A DNA stretch of 64,000 nucleotides, from assembly GCA_009782215.1 (NCBI GenBank), contig WRKO01000007.1, positions 1-64,000 of the forward strand. The letters are read 5' to 3'. Under the pieces are notes generated by a model. The model was not told the DNA's origin. It saw only the letters and a list, made by a program, of their open reading frames with translations, and did no database searches. Origin of the DNA: Oscillospiraceae bacterium (lineage in GTDB: Bacteria > Bacillota > Clostridia > Oscillospirales > UBA929). Every line of letters starts with the position of its first letter. Position 1 is the stretch's first letter. Below are positions 63,464 through 64,000 of this stretch, piece after piece. The position numbers and the translations under genes were made by a program.

Positions 63464-64000
63464 ATGAAAAAGACACTGTCCTTCATTCTCGCGGCTCTGA
63501 TGTTGCTTGCCCTAGCCGCCGGATGCGCATCCGACTCTCCGTCCGGTAACGGCGGCGGAAACACCGACCCCAGCACCGACCCCGGCGGCTCCAACACTGA
63601 CCCCAATACCAACGGCGGCACTAGCGACCCCGCAGACGAACTGGTGACCCTGCAGCTCTTCTCCATGGCCAGCAACGATTCCGGCCTGCAAGACCGCTCC
63701 TACTGGGCTGAAATTCTCAAAGAAGATTTGAACATTCAGTTGGAGATGCTGCCCGCCGGCGATGACGCCGCCGACAAACTCCTTGCCCTCATGGCTTCGG
63801 GAAGCCTTCCCGACATCGTTGTCTTCAAAGACGACCTGACCTATCTCACCGACGCCATCGAAGCCAATTTCCTCATCAACTTGGACGAGCATCTGGATAA
63901 ACTTCCCAATGTCACCGCCAATGCCGACGGCGCCCTTCAGTTTATCCGCGATTTCGCCTCCAGAGATACCGGCAATGCCTACGCCGTCCCGCTGGGCGTG
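63464..64000 (+). CDS. Sugar ABC transporter substrate-binding lipoprotein, LplA-like (cut by window end)
   Basis: The first 179 residues of a lipoprotein: signal LSFILAALMLLALAAGC with lipobox AAGC, a Gly/Asn/Asp/Thr/Pro-rich linker (DPSTDPGGSNTDPNTNG), then VTLQLFSMASNDSG and LLALMASGSLPDIVVFKD, typical of LplA/family-1 binding proteins. AGGAGG lies 7 nt before the ATG. The gene is incomplete here only because the window ends. It should feed the two permeases before it and perhaps signal to the YesM-type kinase. Confidence 0.9.
   Translation, partial: MKKTLSFILAALMLLALAAGCASDSPSGNGGGNTDPSTDPGGSNTDPNTNGGTSDPADELVTLQLFSMASNDSGLQDRSYWAEILKEDLNIQLEMLPAGDDAADKLLALMASGSLPDIVVFKDDLTYLTDAIEANFLINLDEHLDKLPNVTANADGALQFIRDFASRDTGNAYAVPLGV

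Overview
The window reads as chromosome of a fairly GC-rich, uncultured-type member of the Clostridia (Oscillospirales-like; inferred from gene content, no search was run). Pointers are a split glycine decarboxylase (gcvPA/gcvPB), type III glutamine synthetase, S-layer-homology (SLH) proteins, many lipobox lipoproteins, strong AGGAGG ribosome sites, sigma-A promoters almost all with 17-nt spacers, YesM/YesN and LplB/LplC-type systems, and a YtrA-type GntR/ABC operon. No phage, insertion sequence, CRISPR array or rRNA was seen.

Layout. 0.2-2.2 kb: SLH surface protein with a poly-Asp/Glu tract and a cystatin-like QxVxG motif. 2.3-2.7 kb: toxin-first RelE-type toxin-antitoxin pair (minus). 2.9-5.5 kb: GntR regulator, ABC ATPase, membrane protein and DUF2807-like lipoprotein operon. 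5.6-9.1 kb: large InlB-repeat/Ig/SLH surface protein. 9.2-12.8 kb: secreted GH9 cellulase and GH13 amylase lipoproteins. 13-17.8 kb: giant multi-PAS/GAF hybrid histidine kinase. 17.9-24.2 kb: galactan-use operon (binding protein, two permeases, GH53 endo-galactanase, alpha/beta hydrolase). 24.2-29.5 kb (minus): subtilase, AIM24-like protein and zinc-ribbon clostripain-family protease. 29.8-34.6 kb (minus): glnN, a HisF-like protein that has lost its catalytic Asp, an aminotransferase and an Lrp/AsnC regulator. 34.6-44.9 kb (minus): one tightly packed run gcvT-gcvH-gcvPA-gcvPB, a heterodimeric ABC exporter, a mutarotase-like protein and a ParB-like/BMP fusion. 45.0-48.9 kb: small membrane protein and a large Ig-domain protein whose papain-like domain has lost its whole catalytic triad. 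48.9-49.1 kb: tRNA-Pro. 49.1-51.7 kb: hybrid kinase with receiver and Hpt. 51.9-57.0 kb: two divergent MalT-like regulators around a perfect palindrome. 57.1-57.5 kb: divergent tRNA-Arg and tRNA-Leu. 57.6-58.7 kb: AT-rich pair (kinase-like and GNAT), probably acquired. 58.8-64.0 kb: YesM/YesN-type two-component system divergent from an LplB/LplC-type sugar ABC transporter; its binding-protein gene runs off the window.

The main theme is sensing, breaking down and importing plant polysaccharides: secreted glycosidases, surface-anchored Ig/SLH proteins, two sugar ABC importers and a large set of sensors. The second theme is amino-acid/one-carbon metabolism (glycine cleavage, GSIII, Lrp-controlled aminotransferase). 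The points most worth following are the pseudo-papain protein, the cystatin-like motif in the first SLH protein, the palindrome-centred pair of MalT-like regulators, the catalytically altered HisF paralogue, and the gcv operon extended by an exporter and a ParB/BMP fusion.
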